The notes beneath the pieces are model-generated. The model had not been told where the DNA came from. It worked only from the letters and a program-made list of their open reading frames with translations, and searched no databases. A program made the translations under genes and the position numbers. A stretch of 64,000 nucleotides of DNA from Rotaria sp. Silwood1 (Eukaryota > Rotifera > Eurotatoria > Philodinida > Philodinidae). Positions 63,341 through 64,000 of this stretch are shown one piece after another; position 1 is the first letter of the stretch, and every line of letters starts with the position of its first letter. The DNA lies in assembly GCA_905250075.1 (NCBI GenBank), contig CAJNOP010000063.1, forward strand, positions 221,752 to 285,751, in the 5' to 3' direction.

Positions 63341-63531
63341 TTCGGAATCAGCATTAAATTCTGAGTAAAATGATGTATTTATTTCTATCGAAAAACGATT
63401 TTTAATTTTTATCAATTTTTTGAGACCTGTGGAGGACCTCAGGGTTCAGTGAAAAAACGAATTTTTTTCAACTTTAGCCAAATTTAATAAACTTACCATC
63501 ATTTTACTCAAAATTTAACGCTGATTCCGAA
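63341..63531. mobile_element. Second TA-flanked MITE (191 bp)
   Basis: TTCGGAATCAGCATTAAATT at the left is matched inversely by the right end, where the inward reading is TTCGGAATCAGCGTTAAATT. Similarity extends about 37 bp through GAGTAAAATGATG. TA flanks both ends (63339-63340 and 63532-63533). It starts about 20 bp from the mariner-type element and is non-coding. Confidence 0.8.
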
Positions 63532-64000
63532 TATCATAACCATATGGCTTGAAAAATCACTAGAATAATGGAAATACTTAAAATATCAAAGGATAATAAA
63601 CCAACTCCCCTATGATTTTGAACTTTTGTTAGTGAAAACTAATTTATCGATAAAATCAATTGCTTTTTGATGATCAATTATATAGTTTTTGTACTTAATT
63701 AAAATAAAGATAGTTACAGGTGACTAAACACGTGCATATATACAGTTCGTATATTCATTGAAACTGTAAGCGAGAAAAAAATAACGCATATTACTATCAT
63801 GCTGACGTCGAGGATGCGCAAATGAAAGTTAAAAATAAACGATGGTGAGGATTAATATAATGAGCGAGTATCCAACGAACAATACTCTGATGTGTCACTT
63901 ACATTCGTCATACTTATTTTTTGAAATAGAGGATGCTTTCTTTCTAAAGGCAAACAAACGTCAGTGAGAAAAAAGTCGATCATTCTCTTGCAACAATATA
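63532..64000. other. Non-coding right edge
   Basis: No gene or repeat end recognised. Confidence 0.4.

Noticed and set aside
1-64000. tRNA, rRNA, CRISPR or bacterial-type operons
   Set aside because: No tRNA B-box with cloverleaf, no rRNA segment, no regularly spaced direct repeats with unique spacers, and genes are spliced and individually spaced.

Overview
The window is eukaryotic nuclear DNA, AT-rich, with intron-dense animal genes. Most introns are about 50-80 bp with clean GT...AG ends, and a minority are 0.5-1.5 kb. The best placement is a bdelloid rotifer. The left end carries a G-rich hexamer array of TGTGGG type, which matches the telomere unit reported for bdelloids such as Adineta vaga, and the gene families fit (for example a MIEAP/SPATA18 C-terminal domain gene). 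I could not run a database search, so the placement is an inference.

Layout. 1-3.4 kb holds no gene. It contains a 34-bp tandem repeat that runs into a head-to-head TGTGGG/CCCACA array, a small hAT-type MITE and a large foldback element. At 3.5-5.4 kb (+) is a two-exon, membrane-anchored glycosyltransferase-like gene. 5.4-9.9 kb is non-coding with one possible TIR element. At 10.0-10.8 kb (+) is a four-exon K50 homeobox gene. At 14.0-19.0 kb (+) is a complete 18-exon PWP2/UTP1 gene, which meets tail to tail a minus-strand MIEAP-like gene. The shared 3' exons of that gene lie at 19.2-22.4 kb, and several possible first exons lie upstream, out to 29.8 kb. At 33.9-34.8 kb (-) is an unrecognised Q/N-rich protein with DPF and NPF motifs. 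At 37.2-38.6 kb (-) is AIMP1/p43 (EMAP-II domain). At 42.6-51.0 kb (-) is a 15-exon ZBBX-like B-box protein. At 54.7-55.8 kb (-) is a VWC-domain membrane protein. At 56.4-57.6 kb (-) is a complete otubain. 57.9-64.0 kb is mostly transposon-derived sequence, with a hAT element that has a decayed transposase, a mariner-type element with long TIRs, another MITE, two decayed gene fragments and a 10-N assembly gap.

Most of the genes are single-copy eukaryotic functions: ribosome biogenesis (PWP2), the tRNA-synthetase complex (AIMP1), deubiquitination (otubain), ciliary or centrosomal biology (ZBBX) and mitochondrial quality control (MIEAP). They are not an operon and there is no evidence that they share a pathway. 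The most unusual observations are the telomere-fusion-like array, the MIEAP-like locus where every putative first exon ends in the same splice phase, four hAT-type insertions that keep 8-bp target duplications (one imperfect), and an in-frame presequence-like extension on AIMP1.

Exon coordinates come from reading splice signals and codon phase by eye. For each of the multi-exon genes described as complete, the summed exon lengths give an open frame from ATG to stop.
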